Assembly (NCBI RefSeq): GCF_900114015.1
Contig: NZ_FORN01000048.1
Location: 1 to 45,359, forward strand
Reading direction: 5' to 3'
From: Caulobacter sp. UNC279MFTsu5.1
GTDB lineage: Bacteria; Pseudomonadota; Alphaproteobacteria; Caulobacterales; Caulobacteraceae
DNA: 45,359 nt
Shown here: positions 9,584 to 17,112 of the stretch, piece by piece
Position numbering within the stretch: position 1 is the stretch's first letter
Layout: the number at the start of each line of letters is the position of its first letter
The notes under the pieces: generated by a model
What the model was told of the DNA's origin: nothing
Database searches by the model: none
Seen by the model: only the letters and a program-made list of their open reading frames with translations
Position numbers and translations under genes: made by a program

Positions 9584-9976
9584 ATGGAAGTCGCCGTCAC
9601 CCCCCGTCCGCGCCGCCCGCGCCCCAAGGTCGTCACCCTGACCCCGGCCGCCGCCGCGCGCGTGAAGGAGATCATGGACCGGGCCGATAAGCCCTATGCC
9701 GGCCTGCGGGTGGGCGTGAAGAACGGCGGCTGCGCGGGCTCGGAGTACATCTTCGAATACGCGGCCGAGAAGGGGCCGATCGACGAGGTGGTCGAGGACC
9801 AGGGCGTGACCATCCTGATCGATCCCAAGGCCGTGCTGTTCCTGATCGGCACCACGATCGACTACGAGACCACCAAGCTGTCGTCGAAATTCGTGTTCAA
9901 CAATCCCAACGAAACCGACGCCTGCGGCTGCGGCGAGAGCGTGACGATCCAGCCGGCGCCCGAGGCGCTGGACTGA
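9584..9976 (+). CDS. A-type Fe-S carrier, HesB/IscA/SufA family
   Basis: A 130-residue A-type carrier that receives clusters from the SufBCD scaffold and passes them to target enzymes. The three ligand cysteines are present: Cys50 in NGGCAGSEYIFEY and Cys114/Cys116 in DACGCGES. The first ~15 residues are Pro/Arg-rich and not part of the core fold. SufA, IscA and ErpA cannot be told apart by motif alone, so the name follows the operon. Its stop shares a base with the ATG of the next small gene. Confidence 0.93.
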   Translation: MEVAVTPRPRRPRPKVVTLTPAAAARVKEIMDRADKPYAGLRVGVKNGGCAGSEYIFEYAAEKGPIDEVVEDQGVTILIDPKAVLFLIGTTIDYETTKLSSKFVFNNPNETDACGCGESVTIQPAPEALD

Positions 9977-10176
9977 TGCTGGCGCGGACGCCGTCCTGCG
10001 TCGAATGCGGCCTGGCCTGGGGCGCGCCGTTCTTCCGCCACCAGGACCATGCTCCGCTGTACTGGTCGGACACCGGGATCCTCTGCTCGACGGGCTGCGC
10101 GACGAAGCATTTCAATCAGCGCCGCGAGGACGGGACGTTCGTGCCCGTGCCGGCGGAGTGCCCGGTCGAACTCTGA
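9976..10176 (+). CDS. Small Cys-rich protein, putative zinc-binding
   Basis: A 66-residue protein I do not recognise. It has a CxxC (Cys8, Cys11) and a CxxxC (Cys37, Cys41) separated by about 25 residues containing two histidines and aromatic residues. That pattern is compatible with one zinc or metal site. The ATG overlaps the stop of the A-type carrier gene (TGATG), and codon usage resembles the neighbours, which argues for a real, coupled gene. Whether it has anything to do with Fe-S assembly is unknown. It ends 16 bp from the convergent lipid-synthesis gene. Confidence 0.55.
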   Translation: MLARTPSCVECGLAWGAPFFRHQDHAPLYWSDTGILCSTGCATKHFNQRREDGTFVPVPAECPVEL

Positions 10177-10192
10177 GCCGCCGCTGGCCGCA

Positions 10193-10705
10193 TCAGTCGC
10201 GGAAGGCGGGCAGGGCCCGATGGACATAGACCGCCACGCTGGCTCCCGACAGCGCGGCGCTGGCCGCGACCGCCCACAGACCGGCGTTCGTCGCGCCAAC
10301 CGGCGCCAAAAGCAGCGACACGCCCAGGAAATTCAAGGCGATCTTCGGATATTCGACCGCAGCCACGTCGAAGTCGCCCTTCGGAAGCGCCTGCTGCAGT
10401 CCGGCGACGGCGAAGTTGCGGGCGACCAGGACCAGGGGCGCGACAACCCAGACACCTGCGAACGCACCGGTCGCGATCAGGGCGCCCAGGCTCACCAGGG
10501 TCAGCAGCCGGTCGGCCAGCAGGTCGAGCATGGCGCCGAAAGCCGAGGTCTGGCCGAGCCGCCGCGCCAGCTGACCATCCAGGATGTCGGTGGCCCCCGC
10601 CGCGAGAAACAGCGCCAGGGCCGTCCAGCCGTGCCCCGTCAGGATCGCCGCCCCCAGCACCGGCAGCAGCAGGATGCGCACGAGGGTGACGAGGTTGGCG
10701 ACCAT
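10193..10705 (-). CDS. CDP-alcohol phosphatidyltransferase family protein
   Basis: A 170-residue membrane enzyme of the CDP-alcohol phosphatidyltransferase family, which joins a CDP-activated lipid to an alcohol (e.g. glycerol phosphate). The full signature D-G-x2-A-R-x8-G-x3-D-x3-D is seen at residues 43-65 (DGQLAR...G...D...D). Several hydrophobic segments are visible. The ATG at 10705 is preferred, 11 bp after the stop of the upstream acyltransferase gene; an earlier ATG at 10765 would overlap that gene by about 50 bp. With the PlsC-like gene it forms a two-gene phospholipid operon. The alcohol substrate cannot be told from sequence. Confidence 0.82.
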   Translation of the reverse strand: MVANLVTLVRILLLPVLGAAILTGHGWTALALFLAAGATDILDGQLARRLGQTSAFGAMLDLLADRLLTLVSLGALIATGAFAGVWVVAPLVLVARNFAVAGLQQALPKGDFDVAAVEYPKIALNFLGVSLLLAPVGATNAGLWAVAASAALSGASVAVYVHRALPAFRD

Positions 10706-10716
10706 GCCCGGCGGGC

Positions 10717-11502
10717 TCAAGCGGCTTGCGGTGCGTCCGCCGCCACGTTCTTCCGTCCGTTCCACTCGACCAGCACCGACGGCTTGACCGGCTCGCCGCG
10801 CGCCTGGGCGATCAGCTGGTTGGTGCGGGTCTCGATGACCTCTTCCATGCGGGCCATGAACTGGGCCTTGGACAGACCCTGGGGCAGGGGCGGCAGGAAC
10901 TCGACCGTGGCCTGGCCCGGCGTCTTCTTCTTGTCCGTCTGCCGCCAGAAGCAGCCCAGGTTGGTCGCCACCGGCACGACCGGCAGGCCGAAGTCGCGGC
11001 TCATGTGGTAGACGCCGGTGCGGTAGCGGAACCGCTCGCCCGGCGCGGCCAGGTGGCCCTCCGGATAGATCAAGATGCGGCGGCCTTCGGCGGCCACCTG
11101 GGCGGCGCTGGCCGACAGCGCCTTGCGCGCTTCGGGCCCGCCGCAGCTGTCGACCACGATGGCCCCGAACTTCTTGAGGATCGCCCCGACCAGCGGGAAC
11201 TTCTCCAGGTGGTCGCCGGTCACGAAGCTGAGGTTGTCGACATTGGCGAACATCACGAAGCCGTCGCCCCAGCTGTGGTGCTTGGCGGCGATGATGAAGG
11301 CGCCCTGGGGCAGGTTTTCCTGGCCCTTCAGCTCAACCTTGACGCCGGCCAGCACGCGCAGCGCCCAGATCATCCGCTGGCTGTAGAGCCGCAGGGCGAA
11401 GGCGATGGGCTTGCGGCCCGGGAGCAGGGCGGAGAGGGCGGCCGACAGGCCGTAGAAGATCGACAGAACCCAGTAGTAGGCGTTGAACAGCGCGCTGCGC
11501 AT
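10717..11502 (-). CDS. 1-acyl-glycerol-3-phosphate acyltransferase-like protein (PlsC family)
   Basis: A 261-residue acyltransferase of the PlsC type, acting on lysophosphatidic acid or a related lysolipid at the inner membrane. Motif I is HHSWGD (His75-Asp80, the HxxxxD catalytic pair) and motif III is YPEGH (147-150), where EGH replaces the more common EGT. The N-terminal ~30 residues are hydrophobic and probably membrane-embedded. It is followed on the same strand by the CDP-alcohol phosphatidyltransferase and preceded by a TetR regulator, which may control lipid synthesis. Confidence 0.85.
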   Translation of the reverse strand: MRSALFNAYYWVLSIFYGLSAALSALLPGRKPIAFALRLYSQRMIWALRVLAGVKVELKGQENLPQGAFIIAAKHHSWGDGFVMFANVDNLSFVTGDHLEKFPLVGAILKKFGAIVVDSCGGPEARKALSASAAQVAAEGRRILIYPEGHLAAPGERFRYRTGVYHMSRDFGLPVVPVATNLGCFWRQTDKKKTPGQATVEFLPPLPQGLSKAQFMARMEEVIETRTNQLIAQARGEPVKPSVLVEWNGRKNVAADAPQAA

Positions 11503-11532
11503 GGTTCGAGGTCCTTGGAGGGTTTGAAAGGT

Positions 11533-12093
11533 CTAGCGGGCGGAAAGCACGGCCTGGACGGCCGCGGTCATCAGGGACGCGTGGGCGGAAAGGGCGTCGT
11601 CGCCCAGCCGGCCATAGGCCTTGTTCTGGGCGGTCTGGGTGATCACGCCGATGGCCATGGCGGCGATGACGCGGGGATCGCCCGGCGGCAGCTCCATATC
11701 GATCATCGCCCGCTTGATCAGCGCCTCGACCACGGACACCGGATCGCGGCCGTCTTCCTGATAGTAGGGCAGGAAATGGTGCAGCTGCAGCAGGTGGAAG
11801 GCGAACAGCAGCCAGTCCTCGTCGGCCACCGTGCAGTAGGCGCGAACCACGGCGGCGGCCTTGGCCTGGATGCCGGTCGCCATCTCGGCGTTGACCGCGA
11901 TCAGGTCCGAGAGGCGGCGATGGGTGGCCATGAACAGGCCCAGGGCCAGTTCGTCCTTGCTCTTCCAATGGCGATAGATCGCGCCCTCCGACACCCCGGC
12001 CTTGGCGGCGATCAGCTTGGTGGTGGCCGCGTCGACGCCCCGGTCGACGAAGACCTCAAGGGCGGCGCGTTCGATCCGGGGCTTGGCGTTCAT
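11533..12093 (-). CDS. TetR/AcrR-family transcriptional regulator
   Basis: A TetR-type repressor of about 186 residues. The N-terminal helix-turn-helix reads ALEVFVDRGVDAATTKLIAAKAGVSEGAIYRHWKSKDEL, a textbook match; the helical C-terminus is the ligand domain and is not recognisable. The ATG at 12093 is preferred since the family begins close to the helix-turn-helix; one nine codons earlier (12120) is possible. Neither has a clear Shine-Dalgarno sequence. It lies 30 bp upstream of the acyltransferase gene on the same strand and is divergent from the GT9 gene, with a 12-bp palindrome between them. Confidence 0.88.
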   Translation of the reverse strand: MNAKPRIERAALEVFVDRGVDAATTKLIAAKAGVSEGAIYRHWKSKDELALGLFMATHRRLSDLIAVNAEMATGIQAKAAAVVRAYCTVADEDWLLFAFHLLQLHHFLPYYQEDGRDPVSVVEALIKRAMIDMELPPGDPRVIAAMAIGVITQTAQNKAYGRLGDDALSAHASLMTAAVQAVLSAR

Positions 12094-12128
12094 GGCGGCA
12101 ACTCTAGCACCGCTTTCCATGCATGCAA

Positions 12129-12140
12129 GTGATTACTCAC
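12129..12140. promoter_or_regulatory. Palindrome, candidate TetR operator
   Basis: GTGATTACTCAC is an inverted repeat (GTGA/TCAC arms) about 35 bp upstream of the TetR start and about 50 bp upstream of the GT9 start. Position and AT-richness against the surrounding GC-rich DNA suggest an operator for the TetR protein. Confidence 0.4.
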
Positions 12141-12190
12141 ATCATTCTTCCGGCGTTGACCGGGGCGCGGGCGGCGGCCTAAGCCGGGCC

Positions 12191-13177
12191 ATGGTCCAGT
12201 CGATCCTGATCTATTCCATGGGCGAGGTGATCGGCGACGGCCTGATCAAGCTGCCGTTCATCGCCGGCCTGCGCGCCGCCTTCCCGCAAGCCCGGATCAC
12301 CTGGTGCGCGGCCAAGGGCGAGACCGTCTACGCCGGGCCGCTGAAGGCCGTGGTGGCCGGCTATATCGACGAGATCCTGACCGAGGGCCCGACGGGCGAC
12401 GCGGCCCTGGACGTCCTGCCGTGGGTCAGGCCCTTCGGCGGCCGGACCTTCGACCTGGTGATCGACACCCAGGAGAACGCCCGCCGCAGCCTGGTGGCCC
12501 GCCGCGCCGCGAAGGGGCGCTTCGTCTCGGCCGCCGCCCAGGCCCGCAGACCGGGCTGGCCGGTCGCCGTGGTCGAGCGCCTGGCCCGGTTGCTGACCCT
12601 GGCGACGGACGGCGCCGGCGCGCCGCGCCCCCTGGCCCTGACCCATCCCGACGCGGTCGACGCCGCCCGCGCCCTGCTGCCGACCGCCCGGCATGGTGGG
12701 CCGGTCTATGTCGGCCTAGCCCCGGGCGCCGGCGGCCAGGACAAGCGCTGGCCGCTGGAACGCTATCTGGACCTGGCCCGCCGCATCGAGGCCTCCGGCC
12801 GCAAGGCGGTGTTCTTCTTCGGCCCCGACGAGGCCGCCGACGCCCAGACAGCCCGCGACGCGGTTCCGGCGGCCCTGTTCCCGGAGAAGGACCGCACCGA
12901 CGGCTTCACCGGCGTGAAGGGTCCGCTGCTGGCCATCGCCCTGGCCGGCCGCCTGACCGCCGCGGTCGCCAATGACGCCGGCCCCGGCCACATGCTGGCG
13001 GCCGGCGGCGCGCCCCTGCTGTCGCTGCAGAAAGACCATCGCAAGGCCGTCAAGTTCCGCCCCGCCGCCCAACGCCTTGAGCTGCTGGTCGCGGAAGACT
13101 ACGGACAGGATATGGCCGCCCTGCCGCTGGACGTGGTGGACGCCGCCCTGCAGCGCCTGATCGCCGGAGTTTCCTAG
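12191..13177 (+). CDS. Glycosyltransferase family 9 (heptosyltransferase-like)
   Basis: A 328-residue protein of the GT9/ADP-heptose:LPS heptosyltransferase fold, expected to add a sugar during lipopolysaccharide or other surface glycan synthesis at the cytoplasmic face. The N-terminus ILIYSMGEVIGDGLIKLPFIAGLRAAFPQARITW is the GT9 acceptor domain. GLAPGAGGQDKRWPLERYLDLA and NDAGPGHMLAAGG are the characteristic nucleotide-sugar motifs. ATG at 12191 fits the family start; a longer frame upstream would overlap the operator region. The next gene begins immediately after its stop, so they form an operon. Confidence 0.85.
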   Translation: MVQSILIYSMGEVIGDGLIKLPFIAGLRAAFPQARITWCAAKGETVYAGPLKAVVAGYIDEILTEGPTGDAALDVLPWVRPFGGRTFDLVIDTQENARRSLVARRAAKGRFVSAAAQARRPGWPVAVVERLARLLTLATDGAGAPRPLALTHPDAVDAARALLPTARHGGPVYVGLAPGAGGQDKRWPLERYLDLARRIEASGRKAVFFFGPDEAADAQTARDAVPAALFPEKDRTDGFTGVKGPLLAIALAGRLTAAVANDAGPGHMLAAGGAPLLSLQKDHRKAVKFRPAAQRLELLVAEDYGQDMAALPLDVVDAALQRLIAGVS

Positions 13178-13573
13178 ATGCCCATCCTCGCGCCCGTCTC
13201 GGCCGGCGAACTGATCGACAAGATCACCATCCTGCGGGTCAAGGCCCTGCGGATCGCCGATTCGGCCAAGGAGGCCAACGTCAAGGCCGAGCTGGCCCTG
13301 CTGGAGGAGACCGCGGCCCGCGAGCTGCGGCCTTCGCCGGAGCTGGAGGACCTGATCGCTCAGTTGATCGAGATCAACGCCGCCCTCTGGGACATCGAGG
13401 ACGGCAAGCGCGACTGCGAGCGCCGGCAGGACTTCGGTCCCAAGTTCGTCGAGCTGGCCCGCCGGGTCTATATCGACAACGACCGCCGCGCCGCCGTGAA
13501 GCGCCAGATCAATCTGCTGGCGGGCTCGGACATCGTCGAGGAAAAGAGCTACAAGCCGTACCTGGCCAAATAG
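13178..13573 (+). CDS. DUF6165-type conserved protein
   Basis: A 131-residue, charged, mostly alpha-helical protein. The opening AGELIDKITILRVKALRI and the later ALWDIEDGKRDCE and VYIDNDRRAAVKRQIN stretches resemble the family labelled DUF6165, whose members often sit beside glycosyltransferase genes. No catalytic motif, signal peptide or membrane segment is seen. It starts directly after the GT9 stop, so it is co-translated. A role linked to glycan synthesis is inferred from context only. Confidence 0.7.
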   Translation: MPILAPVSAGELIDKITILRVKALRIADSAKEANVKAELALLEETAARELRPSPELEDLIAQLIEINAALWDIEDGKRDCERRQDFGPKFVELARRVYIDNDRRAAVKRQINLLAGSDIVEEKSYKPYLAK

Positions 13574-13577
13574 GCCG

Positions 13578-14399
13578 TCAGACGAACAGCCGTTCCAGCA
13601 GCGGCGAAAGCGCGTCGAGCAGGTCGCCGACGTCGCCAGGCAGGCCCGTTTCCGCGAACACGTCCTCGAACTCGGCGATCTCCAAGCCGACCACCCGGTT
13701 GCGGGCCAGGACCAAGCAGGCTTCGCGCAGATCAACAAAGCTGAGGCCGCCTTCGACGCTGTATTCGGTCGGCGCGAGGCCCGGCTCCAGCACATCGCAG
13801 TCGAGGTGCACATAGACCGGCCGGTCGCCGATCGCGGCGGCCAGGCGATGGGCGATCCCTGGGCCGGGCGCCACCAGGCGGGGCCCGCCGCCGGCGATCA
13901 GGGCGGTCTCGCACGGATCCAGGTCCCGCGTCCCGACCAGGACGACGTCGGCTAGGTCCAGTCCCTGGCCCAGGCCGCTGTCCCAGACGCCGGCGGCGGC
14001 CGTCAGCACCATGCCGCCGAGATAGCCGGTGGTCGAGTGGGCCGGCTGGTTGCAGTCGCCATGCGCGTCGAACCAGACGACCAGGGCGTCGGGATGATGG
14101 CGCCGCACGACGGGCAGGGTGGCGATCGAGGCCGCGCAACGCCCTTGGGTCACCAGCGAGGCCTGGTCGCTGGCCAGCACGGTGTCCAGCCGCCCGGCCA
14201 GGGCTTCCAGGCCAGGCCGCGCGGCCTCCAGTTCCTCCGACCAGCCGGCCGCCAGCGGCGGAGCCTGGACGCCCACGCGCTCGCCAACCAGCCCCAGGCG
14301 GGTTTCGAGCGCCGCGCCGACCGCCAGGGCGCCGGCCGCGCCGCGCGGATTGCGATCGCCGGCGCGACCTTGGAAGATGGTGAGGGCCAGGGAGGACAT
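13578..14399 (-). CDS. Arginase/agmatinase-fold protein with altered metal site
   Basis: A 273-residue ureohydrolase-fold protein. Arginases, agmatinases and formimidoylglutamases bind two Mn ions through GGDHS, DAHxD and DxDxxDP motifs. Here WFDAHGDCN (111-115) is intact and HLDCDVLEP (200-206) keeps both Asp ligands but has Glu for the third acidic residue. The GGDHS position reads TQGRCAAS (84-91), so the His ligand is missing. Either the metal site is rebuilt, possibly with Cys88, or the protein is not a ureohydrolase. It is convergent with the DUF6165 gene, with stops four bases apart. Confidence 0.78.
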   Translation of the reverse strand: MSSLALTIFQGRAGDRNPRGAAGALAVGAALETRLGLVGERVGVQAPPLAAGWSEELEAARPGLEALAGRLDTVLASDQASLVTQGRCAASIATLPVVRRHHPDALVVWFDAHGDCNQPAHSTTGYLGGMVLTAAAGVWDSGLGQGLDLADVVLVGTRDLDPCETALIAGGGPRLVAPGPGIAHRLAAAIGDRPVYVHLDCDVLEPGLAPTEYSVEGGLSFVDLREACLVLARNRVVGLEIAEFEDVFAETGLPGDVGDLLDALSPLLERLFV

Positions 14400-14436
14400 G
14401 GACCCTAGCTAGCGGCGGAAGCGCGCGCTGCCTACC

Positions 14437-15552
14437 CTAGGCCTGCTTGCCGACGGTCTCCTCGACCCGTTCCTCGAAGTCGCCGAGGTTGCCGAACAGG
14501 TTCTCGATCGCGAACACCAGGCCAAACACCCGGGCCGCGTCGTCGAAGGCCAGGGCCCGCGTGCCGCCGCCGGCTCGCAGGGTCTCGACGGCGGACTGGA
14601 AGGCCTGATGCGCCTCGGCGAAGGCCAGGCGGTCGGGGCGCGGGCCGCCCGACAGCAACGCCGCGCAGGCCCGCAGGAAGGCGGCGCTGGCGTTCAGCAT
14701 GGCCGCCGAGGGCAGGGCCAAGCCGGGCGAGGGGAAGGCTTCGCGCAGCGCCCGGCCGACCATCACGCTGTCGTTGCGCAGCCGCCACAGGGTGCGGGGC
14801 AGGGCTTCGGTGACCGAATGGTCGCTCAGCCGGCTGGCGCTCTCGCGCTCGGCCTCGGTCATGGCGGTCTGCAGCTTGGACAAGGCCTTCAGCGTATCGT
14901 CGTAGTGGCCGCGGGCCTCCAGATCGGTCGCGCCGCCCTTCAGCTTCAGGGCGTAGTGCTCCAGCAGGTCGGCCAGCAGGCTCGCAACCGCCTCGGTGCT
15001 GTCGACCACCGAGGCGTGGGCCCGGGCGGGGAAGATCAGCAGGGTGGCGGCGATGCCCACGACGCTGCCGACCGTGATCTCGGCCACTCGCAGGAAGGCG
15101 GCGACCAGGGGGTCCATGTGGGTGGTCCTGCCGATCAGCATGATCACGGCGGTGACCGGGGCGACCTTGAACGCCGGGCGTACGGCGGCCAGGAAGGCCA
15201 GCAGGGCGGCGGTGACGGCCAGGATCGGACCGCCAGCCTCGGGCCAGCGGGCGTGCAGCATGGCCGCCCCGGCCCCGACGGCGGCGCCGACGACCGTGCC
15301 CATCAGGCGCTCGATCGAGGCGGTGATGGTCGCGCCGAGGCTGGACTGGACGATGATCACGGCGGTGAACACCGCCCAATAGCCCTGGGGCAGGCGCAGC
15401 AGGGTGGCCAGGGCGTAGGCCGCCACGACCGCCGCCGACACCCGGACGGCGTGACGCAGCTCGGTCTTGCGCGCCGCCGCCTTGGCCAGGGCGGCCCGGG
15501 AAAGCTCCAGGCCGACGAACCGCCGCCAGTCGCTGGGCGCGGCCTCGGGCAT
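14437..15552 (-). CDS. FUSC-family (aromatic acid exporter-like) membrane protein
   Basis: A 371-residue inner-membrane protein resembling the FUSC/ArAE family: an N-terminal bundle of about six hydrophobic segments (VSAAVVAAYALATLL, YWAVFTAVIIVQSSLGATI, GTVVGAAVGAGAAM and so on) followed by a long cytoplasmic helical region. TASIERLMGTVVGAAVG is typical of the group. Members export aromatic or other organic acids, but the substrate here is unknown. Its ATG follows the stop of the PncC/CinA gene with no gap, so the two are co-transcribed. Confidence 0.8.
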   Translation of the reverse strand: MPEAAPSDWRRFVGLELSRAALAKAAARKTELRHAVRVSAAVVAAYALATLLRLPQGYWAVFTAVIIVQSSLGATITASIERLMGTVVGAAVGAGAAMLHARWPEAGGPILAVTAALLAFLAAVRPAFKVAPVTAVIMLIGRTTHMDPLVAAFLRVAEITVGSVVGIAATLLIFPARAHASVVDSTEAVASLLADLLEHYALKLKGGATDLEARGHYDDTLKALSKLQTAMTEAERESASRLSDHSVTEALPRTLWRLRNDSVMVGRALREAFPSPGLALPSAAMLNASAAFLRACAALLSGGPRPDRLAFAEAHQAFQSAVETLRAGGGTRALAFDDAARVFGLVFAIENLFGNLGDFEERVEETVGKQA

Positions 15553-16044
15553 CTAGGCCACCGCGTCGCGCAGCATTTCCAGCGCCGTGCGCACCGCGGC
15601 CAGTTGCACGCCCTCACGGGTCTCGCCGTCGAACAGCTCGTGGCGATGGACGACCGAACGGTTGGCCCGGGCCACCGCGAAATGCACCGTGCCCACCGGC
15701 TTCAACGGCGAGCCGCCGCCGGGGCCGGCCACGCCGGTGATCGCGACGGCGACATGGCCGTTGCTGGCCTGCAGCGCGCCCTCGGCCATCATCCGCGCCA
15801 CCACTTCCGACACCGCCCCGTGGTCGGCGATCAGGTCGCCCGGCACGCCCAGCATCTCGGACTTGGCGCGGTTGGTGTAGGTGACGAAGCCGCGCTCGAA
15901 GACGTCCGACGCCCCGGCGATATTGCAGATCGCCCCGGCGACCAGCCCGCCGGTGCAGCTCTCGGCCGTGACCAGCCGCAGGGACTTCCCGCGCGCCTCG
16001 TCGATCAGCAGGCGGGCCAGGGTCTGAATTTCGAGCGGGAACAT
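15553..16044 (-). CDS. Nicotinamide-nucleotide amidase, CinA C-terminal family
   Basis: A 163-residue stand-alone CinA C-terminal domain. These enzymes hydrolyse nicotinamide mononucleotide to nicotinate mononucleotide in pyridine nucleotide recycling. TAESCTGGLVAG carries the catalytic serine, and VAITGVAGPGGGSPLKPVGTVHFA is the conserved core. The length equals E. coli PncC (YgaD-type). ATG at 16044 has GAGG close upstream. It is the first gene of a two-gene minus-strand unit with the FUSC protein. Confidence 0.93.
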   Translation of the reverse strand: MFPLEIQTLARLLIDEARGKSLRLVTAESCTGGLVAGAICNIAGASDVFERGFVTYTNRAKSEMLGVPGDLIADHGAVSEVVARMMAEGALQASNGHVAVAITGVAGPGGGSPLKPVGTVHFAVARANRSVVHRHELFDGETREGVQLAAVRTALEMLRDAVA

Positions 16045-16121
16045 CGAGCCTCGCGAAATGCAACTATGCAGCGTGCCGGGCGCATGATCTGTTCATGCAC
16101 CGAGTCTGGAGGGCAGGTTAC

Positions 16122-16466
16122 ATGAAGATGCGTTTGGCGGCTGGCGCCGCCGTCGTTCTGGCTTTCGGATCCGCCGCCTTCGCCGAGCCAGCGCCGGTCG
16201 GACGCGCCTGCCAGGAGGTCGCCGGCGGCGTGCACGCCTCGCGGTTGGCGTCCCGCTACCAGTCGAACGGCGTGCGGCTCGACAAGCAGCGCGGCGCCAG
16301 CGCCTGCAGGACCTCGGCCGAAGGACTGTCCTGCCTGCTCAATGACCCGGGCCGGGTCACCATCTCATCCGGCGGGACCGTCAAGCGCTTCAAGGTTCCC
16401 CCTCTGGGCAGGGCCAAAATCACGGCCAAGGGCTCTGAAATCACCTGCCAAATTGTTCGCGCCTAG
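16122..16466 (+). CDS. Small secreted protein of unknown function
   Basis: A 114-residue protein with a clear signal peptide (MKMRLAAGAAVVLAFGSAAFA, cut before EP), so it is probably periplasmic. Four cysteines (30, 62, 71, 109) could form two disulfides. I recognise no family. The ATG at 16122 is chosen because GGAGG lies about nine bases upstream; an ATG nine codons earlier (16095) would spoil the signal peptide. It is divergent from the PncC gene. The 135 bp downstream, before the RidA-like gene, hold an imperfect GC-rich hairpin (about 16565-16593) but no other gene. Confidence 0.65.
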   Translation: MKMRLAAGAAVVLAFGSAAFAEPAPVGRACQEVAGGVHASRLASRYQSNGVRLDKQRGASACRTSAEGLSCLLNDPGRVTISSGGTVKRFKVPPLGRAKITAKGSEITCQIVRA

Positions 16467-16601
16467 AGGGAGTCGGCGGAGAATCGTGGTCACGAAAGCT
16501 CGAATGGCGGTCGCCGCCCTGGCTCAGCTAGGAGCTTCGCCGAACGTGTGAGCTCTTTCCCAACCGGCGCAGCGCGTAACCGCGCGCCGCACCGGCTATG
16601 G

Positions 16602-16994
16602 TCACTGCGGAATGCGGGCGATGGCCTTGATCTCGAAGTCGAAGCCGGCGAGCCAGGTCACGCCGACGGCCGTCCAGTTGGGGTAGGGCGGATCGCCAAT
16701 TTCCTTGGCGCGAACCGCCAGCACCGTCTCGATCTGCGCTTCCGGATCGGTATGGAAGGTGGTGACGTCCACCACGTCGCCGAGATCGCAGCCCGCGGCG
16801 GCCAGGACCGCGCGAAGATTGGCGAACGCCCGGCGGACCTGGTCCTCGAACACGGGTTCGGGCGAGCCGTCCTCGCGGCTCCCGACCTGTCCCGAAACGA
16901 ACAGAAGGTCCCCGGAGCGGATGGCCGGCGAATATTGGTGGATATCGTAAAGGGCGTGGCGGTTGGCGGGGAAGACGGCGTCGCGCTGGGTCAT
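16602..16994 (-). CDS. RidA/YjgF-family protein lacking the catalytic arginine
   Basis: A 130-residue RidA-family protein. Canonical RidA hydrolyses reactive enamine/imine intermediates using an arginine in a (F)PARS-type strand. Here the strand reads PPYPNWTAVGVTWLAG, with no arginine at that place, so imine deaminase activity is doubtful. The rest (GDLLFVSGQVG, VFEDQVRRAFANLRAVLAAAG, FEIKAIARIP) is typical. AGAGGA lies seven bases before the ATG. It is divergent from a LysR gene that probably controls it. Confidence 0.85.
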   Translation of the reverse strand: MTQRDAVFPANRHALYDIHQYSPAIRSGDLLFVSGQVGSREDGSPEPVFEDQVRRAFANLRAVLAAAGCDLGDVVDVTTFHTDPEAQIETVLAVRAKEIGDPPYPNWTAVGVTWLAGFDFEIKAIARIPQ

Positions 16995-17093
16995 GTCTCG
17001 TTCCTCTTTCGTGACAAGGCAGGGCGGACCTGCCGATGGACGCGAGATAGGACGCCGGCGATTGCTGGGCTAGGATTTGAAATGCGCATGAGC

Positions 17094-17106
17094 TGATGTA
17101 AAATCA
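17094..17106. promoter_or_regulatory. Inverted repeat in the RidA-like/LysR intergenic region
   Basis: TGAT-GTAAA-ATCA sits just before the LysR start codon in the divergent intergenic region. It fits the size and position of a LysR autoregulatory half-site pair but is short, so this is tentative. Confidence 0.3.
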
Positions 17107-17112
17107 CCATCA

